This document shows, piece after piece, positions 8,236-17,912 of a stretch of 64,000 bases of DNA (the stretch's first letter is position 1; every line of letters starts with the position of its first letter). The stretch lies in assembly GCA_963821815.1 (NCBI GenBank), contig CAWGFG010000006.1, positions 3,348,001 to 3,412,000 on the forward strand, written 5' to 3'. The notes under the pieces were generated by a model that saw only the letters and a list, made by a program, of their open reading frames with translations, was not told the origin of the DNA and did no database searches. A program made the translations under genes and the position numbers. The DNA is from JASGTU01 sp963821815. GTDB taxonomy: Bacteria > Chloroflexota > Anaerolineae > Caldilineales > Caldilineaceae.

Positions 8236-8274
8236 AAGAACCACCTGACCTCACCGCTAGGGCGCTCAGCCCCA

Positions 8275-8309
8275 ACGCATAGACTCCTGTTCTGCATCAG
8301 TCTATGCGT
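8275..8309. repeat. strong stem-loop between moeA and moaD
   Basis: ACGCATAGACT (8275-8285) and AGTCTATGCGT (8299-8309) form a perfect 11-bp stem with a 13-base loop. No T-run follows on the minus strand, so it is not a classical terminator. It could be a processing or attenuation element in the moeA-moaD transcript. Confidence 0.6.
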
Positions 8310-8424
8310 AGGCGGTGACTTTTCAAATCTTGTTGACCTAAGTCTATTCGACTCTGCCTAACCTCTTTGTACTCTGTCATACTCTGAGGCCTCAGCAGAC
8401 TCTTGTTCGCTGGCAGTACTTGTC

Positions 8425-10386
8425 CTAAATCTCCGCCAACACTTCGCCGAGATGCGGTATCTCATAACCGCCCAGCGCCTGCACCGCGTGCACGAACGCT
8501 GCATCCGGCTCACGGATGATGTCCAGCAGCGGCGCTAGCAACTCGCTCTCGTAATGCTCGACCGGAATGACCAAGTCATAGCGCTCGTGGAAAAGGGGCA
8601 CGAACTCCAGGTCCAGGGCGATGGCCGCGGCCAAAATGCCCAAGCCACAGTCCGCAGCCCCGCTCTTCACGGTGGCAGCCACGGCCAAATGCGTGAACTC
8701 CTGCCGGTCATAGCCGTTGATCTGCCGCGGATCCAGGCCGCGCTTCGCCAGTTCGTGGTCCAGCAGTACACGCGTCCCCGCGCCCCGCTGCCGGTTGACG
8801 AACTCCACGTCATCGCGCATGAGGTCGTCCAGCGTATTAATGCCCTTGGGATTCCCCTTAGGCACCATAAGCCCCTGGCTGCGGTTCACAAAGCCCACCA
8901 GCACCACATGCACGCCGTGCGGCTCCAGCAAGCGCTTCACATAGCCCACGTTGTACTCGCCCGTCTCCTCGTCCAACAGATGGGAGCCGGCTAAATGCGC
9001 CTCGCCCCGCTGCAACGCCAGCAACCCGCTCATGCTGCCCACATGCGTGGATGAGAAGGTCAGCGCCGGTTTGCGTCGTCGCAACCGGTCCGAAAGCACG
9101 TCCAGCGTCATATCGTGGCTGCCGATGGCGACGATGGTGTTTTCGATGCGTGACAGAGGGCGCATCAACTCCACATTGACCGTCTCGCCTGCGTCGTGCC
9201 CCTCGGAAAAGCGCGGAATCGTCACAATACCGTCCGCCCGGACCAGCGACATGAGCACGCCAGCGCCGCCGCTCAAAGGCGTGGCAACCACGCGATCGCC
9301 GACCTTGCCCACGGTCACACGCAGGAAATGGTCCTCGCCCATGGGAGAGAGCACCTTACGTGTGAGCGTGGCGTCAACGTTGACAGTATCGGGCGGCAGC
9401 ATTCCCTGCCAGCGATAAAGCAGCGGCTTCACGATGCGGTCGAATGTCATGTTTGCGGATGCCGGATAGCCGGGGATGCCGACGATTGCCTTGCCCGGCG
9501 CCACGCCCAACACCACAGGATGCCCCGGACGTATGGCGATGCCGTGCACGCGCAATTCGCCCAGTTCCTGGATGATGGATGACGTGAAATCCTCTCTGCC
9601 AGCCGACGATCCGGCGTTGATCACGACCAGGTCATGCGTCTCTAGCAAGTCCTTCACGGAACGCTTGATCGCTTCGTAGTCATCAGAAATGATGGGCATA
9701 CGTGTTACATCGCAGCCTGCCGCTTCCGCCTGGGCGCCCAGCATGAGCGAATTGTACTCAATGATATCGCCCGGTTTGAGCTCCGCGCCCATAGGAACCA
9801 GTTCCGTTCCCGTGGGCTGAATTGCAATGCGCGGCTTACGATAGACAGTGACGTCGGTATGACCGCTGCCCGCGATTGCTCCCAAATCCTGCGGACGCAA
9901 CTTGTGGTTAGCCGGCAGCACCAACTCGGTGGCGACCATGTCTTCGCCCATAGGACGTACGTGACTCCACGGCGCGACAGACGCAAGTATCTCAATATGT
10001 TCGCTGCCGTTTCGCTGCACGGGCTGGGTGTTTTCAACCATGATGACTGCGTTTTTGTTGTCCGGCAAGGGATCGCCGGTGTCGACCACGATCGCCTGAT
10101 CCCCGACGCTGAGCAGGAGCGGGCTCGTTTCCGTTGCGCCATGGGTGTCCTCGCTGCGCACCGCGTAGCCGTCCATGGCGGCTGCGTGGTAGTGCGGTGA
10201 GGAGATGAGCGCCCAGACTGGCTCTGCGGTGACGCGACCCAGCGCTTCTGTTAGCGGCAGGGTTTCGGAGCCAAGCGGCTGCCATAGGCCTTGTTCCTGG
10301 AGCGCTTCATGCCAGTTGGCATGCGCCTCGTCCAGGGCGACATCGTTGAGGTAGATGTTTCGTGTGTGGGATGGGTTGGTTGTCAT
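8425..10386 (-). CDS. moeA: molybdopterin molybdotransferase MoeA fused to PBP-like domain
   Basis: 653 aa from ATG 10386; a TTG at 10404 is a poorer start. Residues 1 to about 400 are MoeA: AMDGYAVRSEDT, NAGSSAGREDFT, GIAIRPGHPVVLGV and IVGIPGYPASANMTFDRIVKPLL. MoeA inserts molybdate into adenylylated molybdopterin. The C-terminal 230 residues (ALTFSSTHVGSMSGLLALQRGEAHLAGSHLLD...; FVNRQRGAGTRVLLD; KSGAADCGLGILAAA) form a periplasmic-binding-protein-like fold related to LysR and molybdate-sensor domains, though cytosolic here. The fusion is known in several phyla; the extra domain may sense or deliver molybdate/tungstate. First gene of a moeA-moaD-83 aa group. Confidence 0.92.
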   Translation of the reverse strand: MTTNPSHTRNIYLNDVALDEAHANWHEALQEQGLWQPLGSETLPLTEALGRVTAEPVWALISSPHYHAAAMDGYAVRSEDTHGATETSPLLLSVGDQAIVVDTGDPLPDNKNAVIMVENTQPVQRNGSEHIEILASVAPWSHVRPMGEDMVATELVLPANHKLRPQDLGAIAGSGHTDVTVYRKPRIAIQPTGTELVPMGAELKPGDIIEYNSLMLGAQAEAAGCDVTRMPIISDDYEAIKRSVKDLLETHDLVVINAGSSAGREDFTSSIIQELGELRVHGIAIRPGHPVVLGVAPGKAIVGIPGYPASANMTFDRIVKPLLYRWQGMLPPDTVNVDATLTRKVLSPMGEDHFLRVTVGKVGDRVVATPLSGGAGVLMSLVRADGIVTIPRFSEGHDAGETVNVELMRPLSRIENTIVAIGSHDMTLDVLSDRLRRRKPALTFSSTHVGSMSGLLALQRGEAHLAGSHLLDEETGEYNVGYVKRLLEPHGVHVVLVGFVNRSQGLMVPKGNPKGINTLDDLMRDDVEFVNRQRGAGTRVLLDHELAKRGLDPRQINGYDRQEFTHLAVAATVKSGAADCGLGILAAAIALDLEFVPLFHERYDLVIPVEHYESELLAPLLDIIREPDAAFVHAVQALGGYEIPHLGEVLAEI

Positions 10387-10441
10387 ATTCTCAAGCGGTC
10401 TCAATTATCCTCAATGCTACAGACTTACAGTTTTCCAAGAA

Positions 10442-11357
10442 CTAGTAAAAGTTTCTATCGAAGAAGTCCGTATCTATCTGTTTAATCTCATATCTATCCA
10501 CTGTAGATACACCAACGCTATAGTCGATCATATACTGCGTTAATCGGTTCCCATCGATCAGGACAACCTTAGTACCAATATTCGCGACGTAGTCGTAGGC
10601 AGCGTCTGTAAAACGAGATGTAGTAATAAAGACACCTTTACGCGCCTGTTTGCCAGTCAATGCGCCAACGAATTTCTGTATTTCGGGTCTACCTACTGTG
10701 TCTTTCCATTTCTTGGCTTGAATGTATATCGTGTCTAGACCAAGTCTATCTTCATCAATAATACCATCAATTCCTTCGTCTCCGGTCCTACCCACTGCGC
10801 GAGCTGCTTCTCGACGCGAACCTCCATAACCCATGGCGACTAAGAGGTCTACAACCAAGTGCTCAAAGAAGTTATCGGAGCACTCTTCTATCTGCTGTAA
10901 CAAATCTTGAGAAAGCGTGTCCCTGATTTCTTGATAGGCGCTTTCGAGGGATTCTTCAGGAGTCAACTCGGTATCTGCACTTAGTTTCTCTACGGACTCT
11001 TCCGCACTCGTTTTCGCTGTTCGAAACTCTCTAAACTCAGGGAAATTGTTAAGATACTTGATATCTATATACGCTGGTCCCGATTCAAGTGCGTTGCGCC
11101 CGCGATTCTGTGATTTGAAGATATCCTCGTTTTGGTGAGTCAAGAAGCATTGCTTTCTTCAAGTGCGTTTTGGCCCAACTCACCCTGTTATTGAACTTCG
11201 TCTGTTTTCCACTTGGTATTCGTTCCTCCAATTCCTCATTCGTCAGTTCAAATTTCTCAGACAGACTATCTATTGCTTCATGGAGCGAGTGAACTTGTCC
11301 ATCTGAAGCAAACTCCAATAGTGGACGCATGATCTTCTGAAAATCTGGTATCATCAT
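10442..11357 (-). pseudogene. mrr: Mrr-type restriction endonuclease, frameshifted
   Basis: The first frame (ATG 11357) gives the Mrr N-terminal winged helix: DFQKIMRPLLEFASDGQVHS..., FNNRVSWAKTHLKKAMLLDSPKRGYLQIT. It stops near 11085. The next frame resumes at RGRNALESGPAYIDIKYLNNFPEF and runs through the PD-(D/E)xK catalytic part: GRTGDEGIDGIIDEDRLGLDTIYIQAKKW. D, E and QAKKW are the Mrr metal-site residues. One extra A near 11100 restores a normal 304-aa Mrr. Mrr cleaves modified DNA. No methylase or other restriction genes adjoin. The region is visibly AT-richer than moeA, suggesting acquisition. Confidence 0.8.
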
Positions 11358-11536
11358 TGACTCACAGTGCGTATTGTAACGACGTGAATTGGACGAGGCT
11401 ACCTACTCCTAACGTATTGCGTCAGGACATTGCTACGAATATTTCCACTTAACTTTGTTTGTCTTATGCTTCCACTGTCATACGGATAACTAATGCAAAA
11501 TCAAATTCTTCCCAAACTTCTTAAGTACAGTACAGT

Positions 11537-12097
11537 TTACTTATCAGTTATCGAAAACGGTGTTTGGTTCTGTATTGTGTCCGCTCGCCATCTCGTCTTG
11601 TTTTCGTGCAAACGCATAAAGGTTGAAGCAGCATGCTCATAGGCGCCTATCCAGTTATAGTAACTTCCGACTTGCGCCGACTGGACTCTGTTTAGTTGGG
11701 CCAACTGGCTATCAGGCTCATCTGAGGTCGGAATACCAAGTTGGCTGGAGAACATATCTGGCAGACTCATTGACAATAATTCAAGTTCATTTAGACCCTC
11801 TTCGTATTTCTTCTGCATCAGTACTGCTGCCGTATAGTAGCACATGAGGAAACCCAACGCCTGCCCCTCAAGTTGTTTCGCCGCCTCTGCTACATGGGTT
11901 AACAGTTCAGGTCTTCGAAGCATGAGCGGTATGATGGCAAGCCGAACTCGCCCTTCATCGCTGGATGCCATCGAAGCAAGCAGCAACACAGGGTCCGCAG
12001 CCTGGGTATCGGACGGCGCACGCCCGCCAACCAAGAAGGTAACGTCGAGACGGTTCAGTTCGGTTACGATCTCATCGCCGCTTAGCAGCTGCGCCAT
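11537..12097 (-). CDS. unrecognised 186-aa helical protein
   Basis: Begins MAQLLSGDEIVTELNRLDVTFLVGG and is mostly alpha-helical, with SMASSDEGRVRLAIIPLMLRRPELLTHV and LEGQALGFLMCYYTAAVLMQKKY. No signal peptide, transmembrane helix or catalytic motif. No family recognised. The helical pairs around 60-110 resemble HEAT/TPR-like packing, which is a weak impression. It lies between the efflux operon and mrr on the same strand; no strong ribosome site precedes the ATG at 12097. Confidence 0.65.
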   Translation of the reverse strand: MAQLLSGDEIVTELNRLDVTFLVGGRAPSDTQAADPVLLLASMASSDEGRVRLAIIPLMLRRPELLTHVAEAAKQLEGQALGFLMCYYTAAVLMQKKYEEGLNELELLSMSLPDMFSSQLGIPTSDEPDSQLAQLNRVQSAQVGSYYNWIGAYEHAASTFMRLHENKTRWRADTIQNQTPFSITDK

Positions 12098-12213
12098 GGT
12101 GAAGACATTTCAGAACTATATGCTGTTCAGTACTTGAACGAACCCACAGCGGACCCGACCTCTATCTTACCTGATACGGTCCGCTCGTGCTAGCCAATCA
12201 TGCTCCGCCAACC

Positions 12214-13554
12214 CTATTCGCTGCGGAAATCGATATCCACGCTCATGCCCCAGCGCAACCCGGGCAACTGTTCGTCCAGCTCGATTATCGCATCGTACAC
12301 CACATCGCCGCCAATGACTGTCGCCTGTGGCGAAATGCGAATGACTCGACCGCCTACCTGCTCGTTTAGCGGCTTGACATAGACCACCACCGCCTGCCCC
12401 ACAGAAACTCGGTCCACATCCCGCTCGCTGAGGTCGGTCGTCTGCGCGCGCAGATGATCCATATCCGCCAGGGTCACGGCGACCTGCCCCACTTGTGTAG
12501 TCTCACCAGGGCTGATGTGCAGCGCCGTCACCGTGCCGGTAAAAGGGGCGCGCAGGTCCACATTGGCAAGCGCCGCTTCCGCGTTTCGCATAGCGGCTTG
12601 CGCCTCGGTCACTGCCGCAGCCGCGGAGGCGACGACCTCGTCGCGAGCGCCGTCCACGAGCAACTCAAAATCCGCCTGTGCACTGCGCACATTGGCCTCC
12701 GCCTCGGCAATCTGATTCTGTGAACCGGGCGTCAGCAGCGCATCCAGCGCAGCCTGCGCCTGTTGAACTCGAGCTTGTGCGCTGGCGAGAACATCCGCAT
12801 CCGGATTGGCGTAGAGCGCATCGAAACTGGCTTTGGCAGCCTCATAATTGTTGGTTGCCTCCTGCAGAGCGCTGCTTTCGGGAAGCTGCGAGACGTCGGC
12901 GCGCCATGCCACAGCGTCGTAGGCTGCCTGTGCCTGCCGAAGCGCCGCCTCAGCATTAGAGAGCCTGACCTGCGCCAGAATGCGTTCCGATTCGCGCGGC
13001 CCAGCATAAAGCTGCTGCAGCGCCGTCTGCGCGGCAGCTAGGTTGGCCTGGGCAGCCGCCACATCTTCGGATCGGGCACTCTCGTTGAGCTGAGCTAGCC
13101 GTGCTTTGGCTGCGTCCACCTTAGCCATGGCGGCAGCGATCTCCGGCTGGCGAGGGCCTGCCTGCAACTCGGAAAGCTTCGCCTGCGCCTGGAACAGTGC
13201 AGCCTGCGCCGCAATAACGGCTGCTTCCTGTGAAGCACGGTCCTGCGTTGCCAGCACCGTGCCTTTGTCGACCCGGTCACCGACCTCAACCAGCACTGTA
13301 TCAACCCGTCCCGACGTCGGAAATCCCAGGTCCGAGTAGAGCGCGGGTATGATTTCACCGGTGGCGGATGCGGACGTTGTGCCGCTGGCAACGCCAATCG
13401 GCGGAAGTGCAGTCGCCAGAGGCGTCGGCGTCGGTTCGGACGCACTCCGGCATCCGGCAAGTGCGGTTATAGCGAACATCATGATCGCAGACCACGCGAT
13501 AAGCCGGCTAGAGAGTTGCCTGCTCTCCTGTTCTGCGGACCATTGCTTGAGCAT
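12214..13554 (-). CDS. efflux periplasmic-adaptor (HlyD/MacA-like) lipoprotein
   Basis: 446 aa; ATG 13554 follows AGGAG. N-terminal segment ends in a lipobox ALAGC near residue 35, then a TPTP-rich linker. Lipoyl half-motif GRVDTVLVEVGDRVDKGTVLATQD, a long Ala/Gln-rich coiled-coil hairpin (about residues 115-320), the second lipoyl half (NVDLRAPFTGTVTALHISPGETTQVGQVAVTLAD) and a beta-barrel end. It is the membrane-fusion subunit of a MacAB-like exporter, anchored outside the membrane. Last gene of the TetR-FtsX-FtsX-ATPase operon. Confidence 0.9.
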   Translation of the reverse strand: MLKQWSAEQESRQLSSRLIAWSAIMMFAITALAGCRSASEPTPTPLATALPPIGVASGTTSASATGEIIPALYSDLGFPTSGRVDTVLVEVGDRVDKGTVLATQDRASQEAAVIAAQAALFQAQAKLSELQAGPRQPEIAAAMAKVDAAKARLAQLNESARSEDVAAAQANLAAAQTALQQLYAGPRESERILAQVRLSNAEAALRQAQAAYDAVAWRADVSQLPESSALQEATNNYEAAKASFDALYANPDADVLASAQARVQQAQAALDALLTPGSQNQIAEAEANVRSAQADFELLVDGARDEVVASAAAAVTEAQAAMRNAEAALANVDLRAPFTGTVTALHISPGETTQVGQVAVTLADMDHLRAQTTDLSERDVDRVSVGQAVVVYVKPLNEQVGGRVIRISPQATVIGGDVVYDAIIELDEQLPGLRWGMSVDIDFRSE

Positions 13555-13649
13555 GAAAGTCTCCTACTATCGCCTAGTACAGAAATGCGTGTTGGACGCC
13601 ATGCGCATCGGTTCGCACGCGCACTGCGGCCCACAATCCGTTAGGTTTG

Positions 13650-14336
13650 TTACTTGGTTAGCCCGTTGTTGACGATGCGACCGTCGACCAACTCAACGGT
13701 GCGTTTGGCGTAGGACATGACGCGCGGATCGTGGGTGGCGAAGACGAAAGCCGTACCGGTTTCCTCGTTCAGCCGCTGCATGATGTCCATGGCCTGATGG
13801 CCGTTCTTGGTGTCTAGGTTCGCGGTCGGCTCGTCCGCCAGCACGATGAGCGGCGAAGGCGCCAGCGCACGTGCGATGGCCACGCGTTGCTGCTGTCCGC
13901 CGCTCATCTGGTCCGGTCGGTTATCGGCGCGATCTGCCAACCCAACCGATTCCAGCATGTACAACACTCGCTCTCGCCTCTCGCGTGAGTTCATGCCGTT
14001 TAGCAACAGCGGCAATTCCACGTTTTCATAGGCGCTGAGCACCGGCATGAGCGCGAAGAACTGGAAGATGAAGCCGATGACTTCCTTGCGCAAGTCGGCG
14101 CGTTGATTCTTGCTGAACTTGGTGACATCGCGGGTATTGATAATCACAGAGCCGCTGTCGGGCCGATCCAGACAGCCCATCAACTGCAGCATGGTAGTTT
14201 TGCCGGAACCTGACGGCCCTGTTATCGTGGCAAACTCGCCCTCGTTGAAGGTGACAGTGACGCCGTTCAATGCATGCGTCTCGACTTCACCGATTTTGTA
14301 CGATTTTGTTGCGTCTTCCAAATGGATAATTTCCAT
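13650..14336 (-). CDS. ABC transporter ATP-binding protein (MacB/LolD type)
   Basis: 228 aa; AGGAG precedes ATG 14336. Walker A GPSGSGKTT, Q-loop FIFQFFALMPVLSAYENVELPLLL, signature MSGGQQQRVAIARAL, Walker B LIVLADEPTANLD and H-switch FATHD are all intact. The sequence belongs to the MacB/LolD/FtsE class, whose ATPases drive mechanotransmission through FtsX-type permeases. It powers the two permeases encoded just upstream; the adaptor follows 95 bp downstream. Confidence 0.95.
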   Translation of the reverse strand: MEIIHLEDATKSYKIGEVETHALNGVTVTFNEGEFATITGPSGSGKTTMLQLMGCLDRPDSGSVIINTRDVTKFSKNQRADLRKEVIGFIFQFFALMPVLSAYENVELPLLLNGMNSRERRERVLYMLESVGLADRADNRPDQMSGGQQQRVAIARALAPSPLIVLADEPTANLDTKNGHQAMDIMQRLNEETGTAFVFATHDPRVMSYAKRTVELVDGRIVNNGLTK

Positions 14337-14522
14337 TTTGTTGCTCCTATCATTTTGAAGCCATGAACCCTATAATGGTGTGCTCTTTTCGTACACTGGG
14401 TCAGCTATTCCGTGCGGAGCGATGAGTCATTACTGTTACCACCGCTTAATCTCGGACCACCAGATTTGGCTAAAGACGCCTAGACCACCGGGAACGTTTG
14501 AACATTGGACAGTTGAACGAGC

Positions 14523-15746
14523 CTATAGATTATGCAACGCCTCCACGGGCTCCAGCCGCGACGCATACCAGGCTGGATAGAGCGAAACCAGTAGAATCAC
14601 GCCCATGGTCCACAGCCCGAAGACCAGGAACGAAGTCGGCACAATCGCCGCGTACATGACCGAACTCATGGCCACACCTTCGACGCTGCTCGTCATGTTC
14701 CCGATATTGACACCGTAGATCGCCAGGTAACTGACCAGGCCAAGGCCCAGCAGAGCGCCAACGAGTACGCCGATCAACCCCAGCAGACTCGCTTCCACCA
14801 TCATCATGGTCAGGATCTGCCGGCTTTTCATTCCGATAGACGCCAGAACGCCGATTTCTCGCACCCGCTCGAAAACGGACATGAGCAGTGTGTTTGCCAC
14901 GACAACTGCAACAACCACCATGACAATGATGTACATGATGACGTAGAACCTTGAGCCGAGGTTGAATGCGTCTATTACCACCTGGTTCATTTGATCGGCG
15001 GTCTTGGTCACAAGACCCGGCTGCGCCAAGGCGGCGGCTACACTGTCCGCGTCATCTCCGTTATAGAGCAGGATGGTGATATCGCTGGCCCGATCATCCA
15101 CGCCGGTGAACGACTGCGCCCTTGCCAGCGGCATAAATACCGTGTTGGAATCGTAGGTTGAGACGTCCGTCAGGAAGATGCCTTGGATGGTGAATACAGC
15201 CTCCTGCGGCACTCCGCTCGCATCTATCAGGTCGATTGCCACATCGCGACCGACGGACAGATTCAGTTCATCCGCCAGTTTCTTGCCCACCAGAATGCCG
15301 TTGCTGTCGAGCGAAAGATAGTCGCCCGCGATGATCCCTTCACGCACGAAATCGGTGAGCGCCGATGAGGGGTCGATGCCCTGCAACTGCACGCCAACTG
15401 AATCGTCGATGGTATTCACGATGGCGGACGCGCGCAGGACGGGCGATGCGATCTCGACTTCGGGCATGCTGCGAGCGTTGGCTGTAATCGCTTGCGGATC
15501 GCTGAGCAAGTCTTCCCACTTCAGGCTGAGCTTCTCCGGCTCGTAGGATTCCGCATAAACCTTCACGTGACCCGTGTTCAGGCGAATGCTGTTCTCGAGC
15601 ATATCGTCCCAAATTCCGGCTATCCATCCATTCATCGTGATCATAAGCATCATGCCTAGCGCCACAGCGACGATTGAGAAGAACGTGCGTCGCCGGTTGC
15701 GACCAATGTCACGATAGGCAAGAAGCGTAAGTTTACTAAGCGGCAT
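14523..15746 (-). CDS. ABC transporter permease, FtsX/MacB type
   Basis: 407 aa from ATG 15746, with GAAGGAGG upstream. MPLSKLTLLAYRDIGRNRRRTFFSIVAVALGMMLMITMNGW is the first membrane helix, followed by a large extracytoplasmic MacB-PCD domain. Three C-terminal helices carry the FtsX motif (YIIVMVVVAVVVANTLLMSVFERVREIGVLASIGMKSRQI). Works with the upstream paralogous permease as a likely heterodimer. About 29% of residues near the conserved FERxREIGxLxxxGMK motif are shared between the two. Confidence 0.92.
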   Translation of the reverse strand: MPLSKLTLLAYRDIGRNRRRTFFSIVAVALGMMLMITMNGWIAGIWDDMLENSIRLNTGHVKVYAESYEPEKLSLKWEDLLSDPQAITANARSMPEVEIASPVLRASAIVNTIDDSVGVQLQGIDPSSALTDFVREGIIAGDYLSLDSNGILVGKKLADELNLSVGRDVAIDLIDASGVPQEAVFTIQGIFLTDVSTYDSNTVFMPLARAQSFTGVDDRASDITILLYNGDDADSVAAALAQPGLVTKTADQMNQVVIDAFNLGSRFYVIMYIIVMVVVAVVVANTLLMSVFERVREIGVLASIGMKSRQILTMMMVEASLLGLIGVLVGALLGLGLVSYLAIYGVNIGNMTSSVEGVAMSSVMYAAIVPTSFLVFGLWTMGVILLVSLYPAWYASRLEPVEALHNL

Positions 15747-15877
15747 GGTTGCCTCCTTCACCCGCACAAGCGCGAGCTTCATCTGACTTGCGAAGTTGGT
15801 TGTCCGCCCAACTCAAGCGATACCCATCGTTGCGCTTACTAACACGCTGTGCGTGTGGGCCGTTGTCTACTGCAGGC

Positions 15878-17110
15878 CTATACATGGTGCAGCGCCTCGG
15901 CGGGTTCGGCACGGGAAGCTTGCCATGCCGGCCACAGTGCAGCCAGCGCACCGATCACGACCACCAAAAGTCCCTGACGCAGGGCATCAGAGACGGAGAT
16001 AGTCGGCATCAAATTCGTGCCCATTAGTACTGTGATTTCGCCGAAGTCCGACAAGTCGCCGAAGCTGATACCGCCCAATTGGATGACCACCCAGTTGATG
16101 AGCAGGCCCAAAGCGATACCGCCGACAGCGCCGACTAGTCCAATAAATGCGCCTTCCAGCACGAACAGGCCCATAACCTGACGCCCCTTCATGCCCAACG
16201 CCGCTAACACGCCCATCTCGCGCGTGCGCTCGAAGGCAGCCATCATCATGATGTTCAGGATGCCGATACTGGCGATGAGCACCACAGTCAAGCCGATGAA
16301 GGCCACGATCATTGCTTTGGAATCCATGGTTTCGCGAATTTCCGGGCGCAGCTCGTCCCAGGTAGATACCTCGTAGCCAGGCAGCTGCGACTTTAGCGCA
16401 GAGACTACCTTCTTCTCCTGTCCAAGCCGATTTAGCGTGATGGCGACTTCGGTACCCTCGCCTCTCAGCCCATACAGGTCCTGTCCCTCTGGCAGCGTAA
16501 TGTAGACCATTCCCTTTTCCAGGTCGTCCATGCCGATGCCATAGATGCCGACCACCGTCATGGTACGTTGCCGCATGGTCTCATTTTTGGCCTTGCCCAG
16601 CAGCGTAACTTGGTCGCCGACGGAGACGTCAAGCAGATTCGCCAGCGCACCACCGATAAAAACCGCGTCCAAGTCCTCGTCGACCAGGTAGCGTCCTGCG
16701 TTCACATTAGCCGCCTGCAAGCTAACCGGCGCTTCTAGCGAAGGCTCCACCGCGGTGATGGTAACCGGGTAGGCGCCTTCGTGGCTGCTGAGCATACCGC
16801 CCGTGTTGATGCGTTGCGTGGCAGCCACCACCTGCGGTTGAGATTTGGCAGCAGCGACTACCGCTTGCGGATCGCCCAACGGGAACAGTGGCAGACGGTT
16901 GGCGCGGTCCAAATAGCCGGGCGCGTGCACCTGAATGCTGCCGCCATACAACTTCACAGCATTGCCAAAGATAGCCTGGTCCGATCCTTCGATCAGCCCG
17001 TTCATGAAGACGAGCATGGCAAGGCCAATGATAATGGCGACAAGCGCTATGGTTGTTCTGCGCCAGTTTCGCCACATATTGCGCCAAGCAAGCTTGATGT
17101 ATTTGAACAT
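15878..17110 (-). CDS. ABC transporter permease, FtsX/MacB type (paralogue)
   Basis: 410 aa from ATG 17110, with GGAGG seven bases upstream. MFKYIKLAWRNMWRNWRRTT opens the first membrane helix. A periplasmic domain follows, then the FtsX motif NIMMMAAFERTREMGVLAALGMKGRQVMGLFVLEGAFIGLVGAVGG and a last helix ending WPAWQASRAEPAEALHHV. Same domain layout as the next gene downstream, so the exporter probably uses two different permease halves. Transcribed after tetR. Confidence 0.92.
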   Translation of the reverse strand: MFKYIKLAWRNMWRNWRRTTIALVAIIIGLAMLVFMNGLIEGSDQAIFGNAVKLYGGSIQVHAPGYLDRANRLPLFPLGDPQAVVAAAKSQPQVVAATQRINTGGMLSSHEGAYPVTITAVEPSLEAPVSLQAANVNAGRYLVDEDLDAVFIGGALANLLDVSVGDQVTLLGKAKNETMRQRTMTVVGIYGIGMDDLEKGMVYITLPEGQDLYGLRGEGTEVAITLNRLGQEKKVVSALKSQLPGYEVSTWDELRPEIRETMDSKAMIVAFIGLTVVLIASIGILNIMMMAAFERTREMGVLAALGMKGRQVMGLFVLEGAFIGLVGAVGGIALGLLINWVVIQLGGISFGDLSDFGEITVLMGTNLMPTISVSDALRQGLLVVVIGALAALWPAWQASRAEPAEALHHV

Positions 17111-17171
17111 TCGCAAACCTCCACATGCAGGTCGACCGTCGCCGACCCAAGAATAATGAGAACAGGAGACG

Positions 17172-17867
17172 CTAACGATTGGTTTCGGCGAGTTCCGCCC
17201 ACAACCTCATCGTATTCAGATCAATCAGTTGCAACGTGCCGTCATAACCCAGAACGCGCGCAATGGCGACCTGATGCGACAGAACCAGGCGATCAAAATG
17301 GCTGGACAGGTCACCGGTGTACTCTGCGTCCAATAGCACATAGGCAATGGATTCCGACATGGAACGCAACAGCACGAAGATGATTTCGGCTGTCTCTTGT
17401 GGATAGCCGGTGTGGAATACGCCTTCGCTGACGCCTTGCTCGATGATCCTTGCGAGTATAGGCGCTACATAGCGCAGGGAGGCTTGCATCATCTTATGCC
17501 GATAGATGGCGTTTTCGTCTCGATAGATAACCCGTACGATATCCATGAAAAATTCGCGCCGTTCGGTCTTCCATTCCATAGCCGTGTCGAAGTACTGGTC
17601 CAGCTTTTCCAACGCGCACAACTTCTGATTATCGATGATGTGCGTTTCCCAGCCCTTCATGGTCTCGTTGATGATGCGATCGATCAGGTTGTCCAACAGT
17701 GCGATCTTGGAGTCAAAGTAGTGATAGAAAGTGCCCTTGGCGATGCCGACACCGTCCAAAATATCTTGAACAGAGGTATTGTCATATCCTTTGGTCAGGA
17801 ATAGTTGTTGGGCGACGTCTAGGATTTCGTTGCGCCGAACGTCTGGGTCTTTCACTGTACGAGCCAT
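17172..17867 (-). CDS. TetR family repressor of the efflux operon
   Basis: 231 aa from ATG 17867 (GAAGGAAG upstream). The HTH is DVRRNEILDVAQQLFLTKGYDNTSVQDILDGVGIAKGTFYHYFDSKIALLDNLID, a textbook TetR N-terminus. The C-terminal part is all-helical and ligand-binding. First gene of an operon with two permeases, an ATPase and an adaptor. A perfect palindrome lies at 17890-17904, between the promoter and this start codon, so it very likely represses its own operon until it binds a substrate of the pump. Confidence 0.95.
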   Translation of the reverse strand: MARTVKDPDVRRNEILDVAQQLFLTKGYDNTSVQDILDGVGIAKGTFYHYFDSKIALLDNLIDRIINETMKGWETHIIDNQKLCALEKLDQYFDTAMEWKTERREFFMDIVRVIYRDENAIYRHKMMQASLRYVAPILARIIEQGVSEGVFHTGYPQETAEIIFVLLRSMSESIAYVLLDAEYTGDLSSHFDRLVLSHQVAIARVLGYDGTLQLIDLNTMRLWAELAETNR

Positions 17868-17889
17868 AATCGCTTCCTTCACCCTTACC

Positions 17890-17904
17890 GACCGACCGTC
17901 GGTC
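17890..17904. promoter_or_regulatory. TetR-type operator palindrome
   Basis: GACCGACCGTCGGTC is a perfect 7+1+7 inverted repeat located just downstream of the -10 box and 23 bp before the tetR start. Such GACCGAC-type palindromes are typical TetR-family operators. Binding here would block transcription initiation. Confidence 0.75.
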
Positions 17905-17912
17905 TATTACCT

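Noticed and set aside
8275..8309. Rho-independent terminator between moeA and moaD
   Set aside because: The stem is strong but no T-tract follows on the transcribed strand, so it was listed only as a stem-loop.
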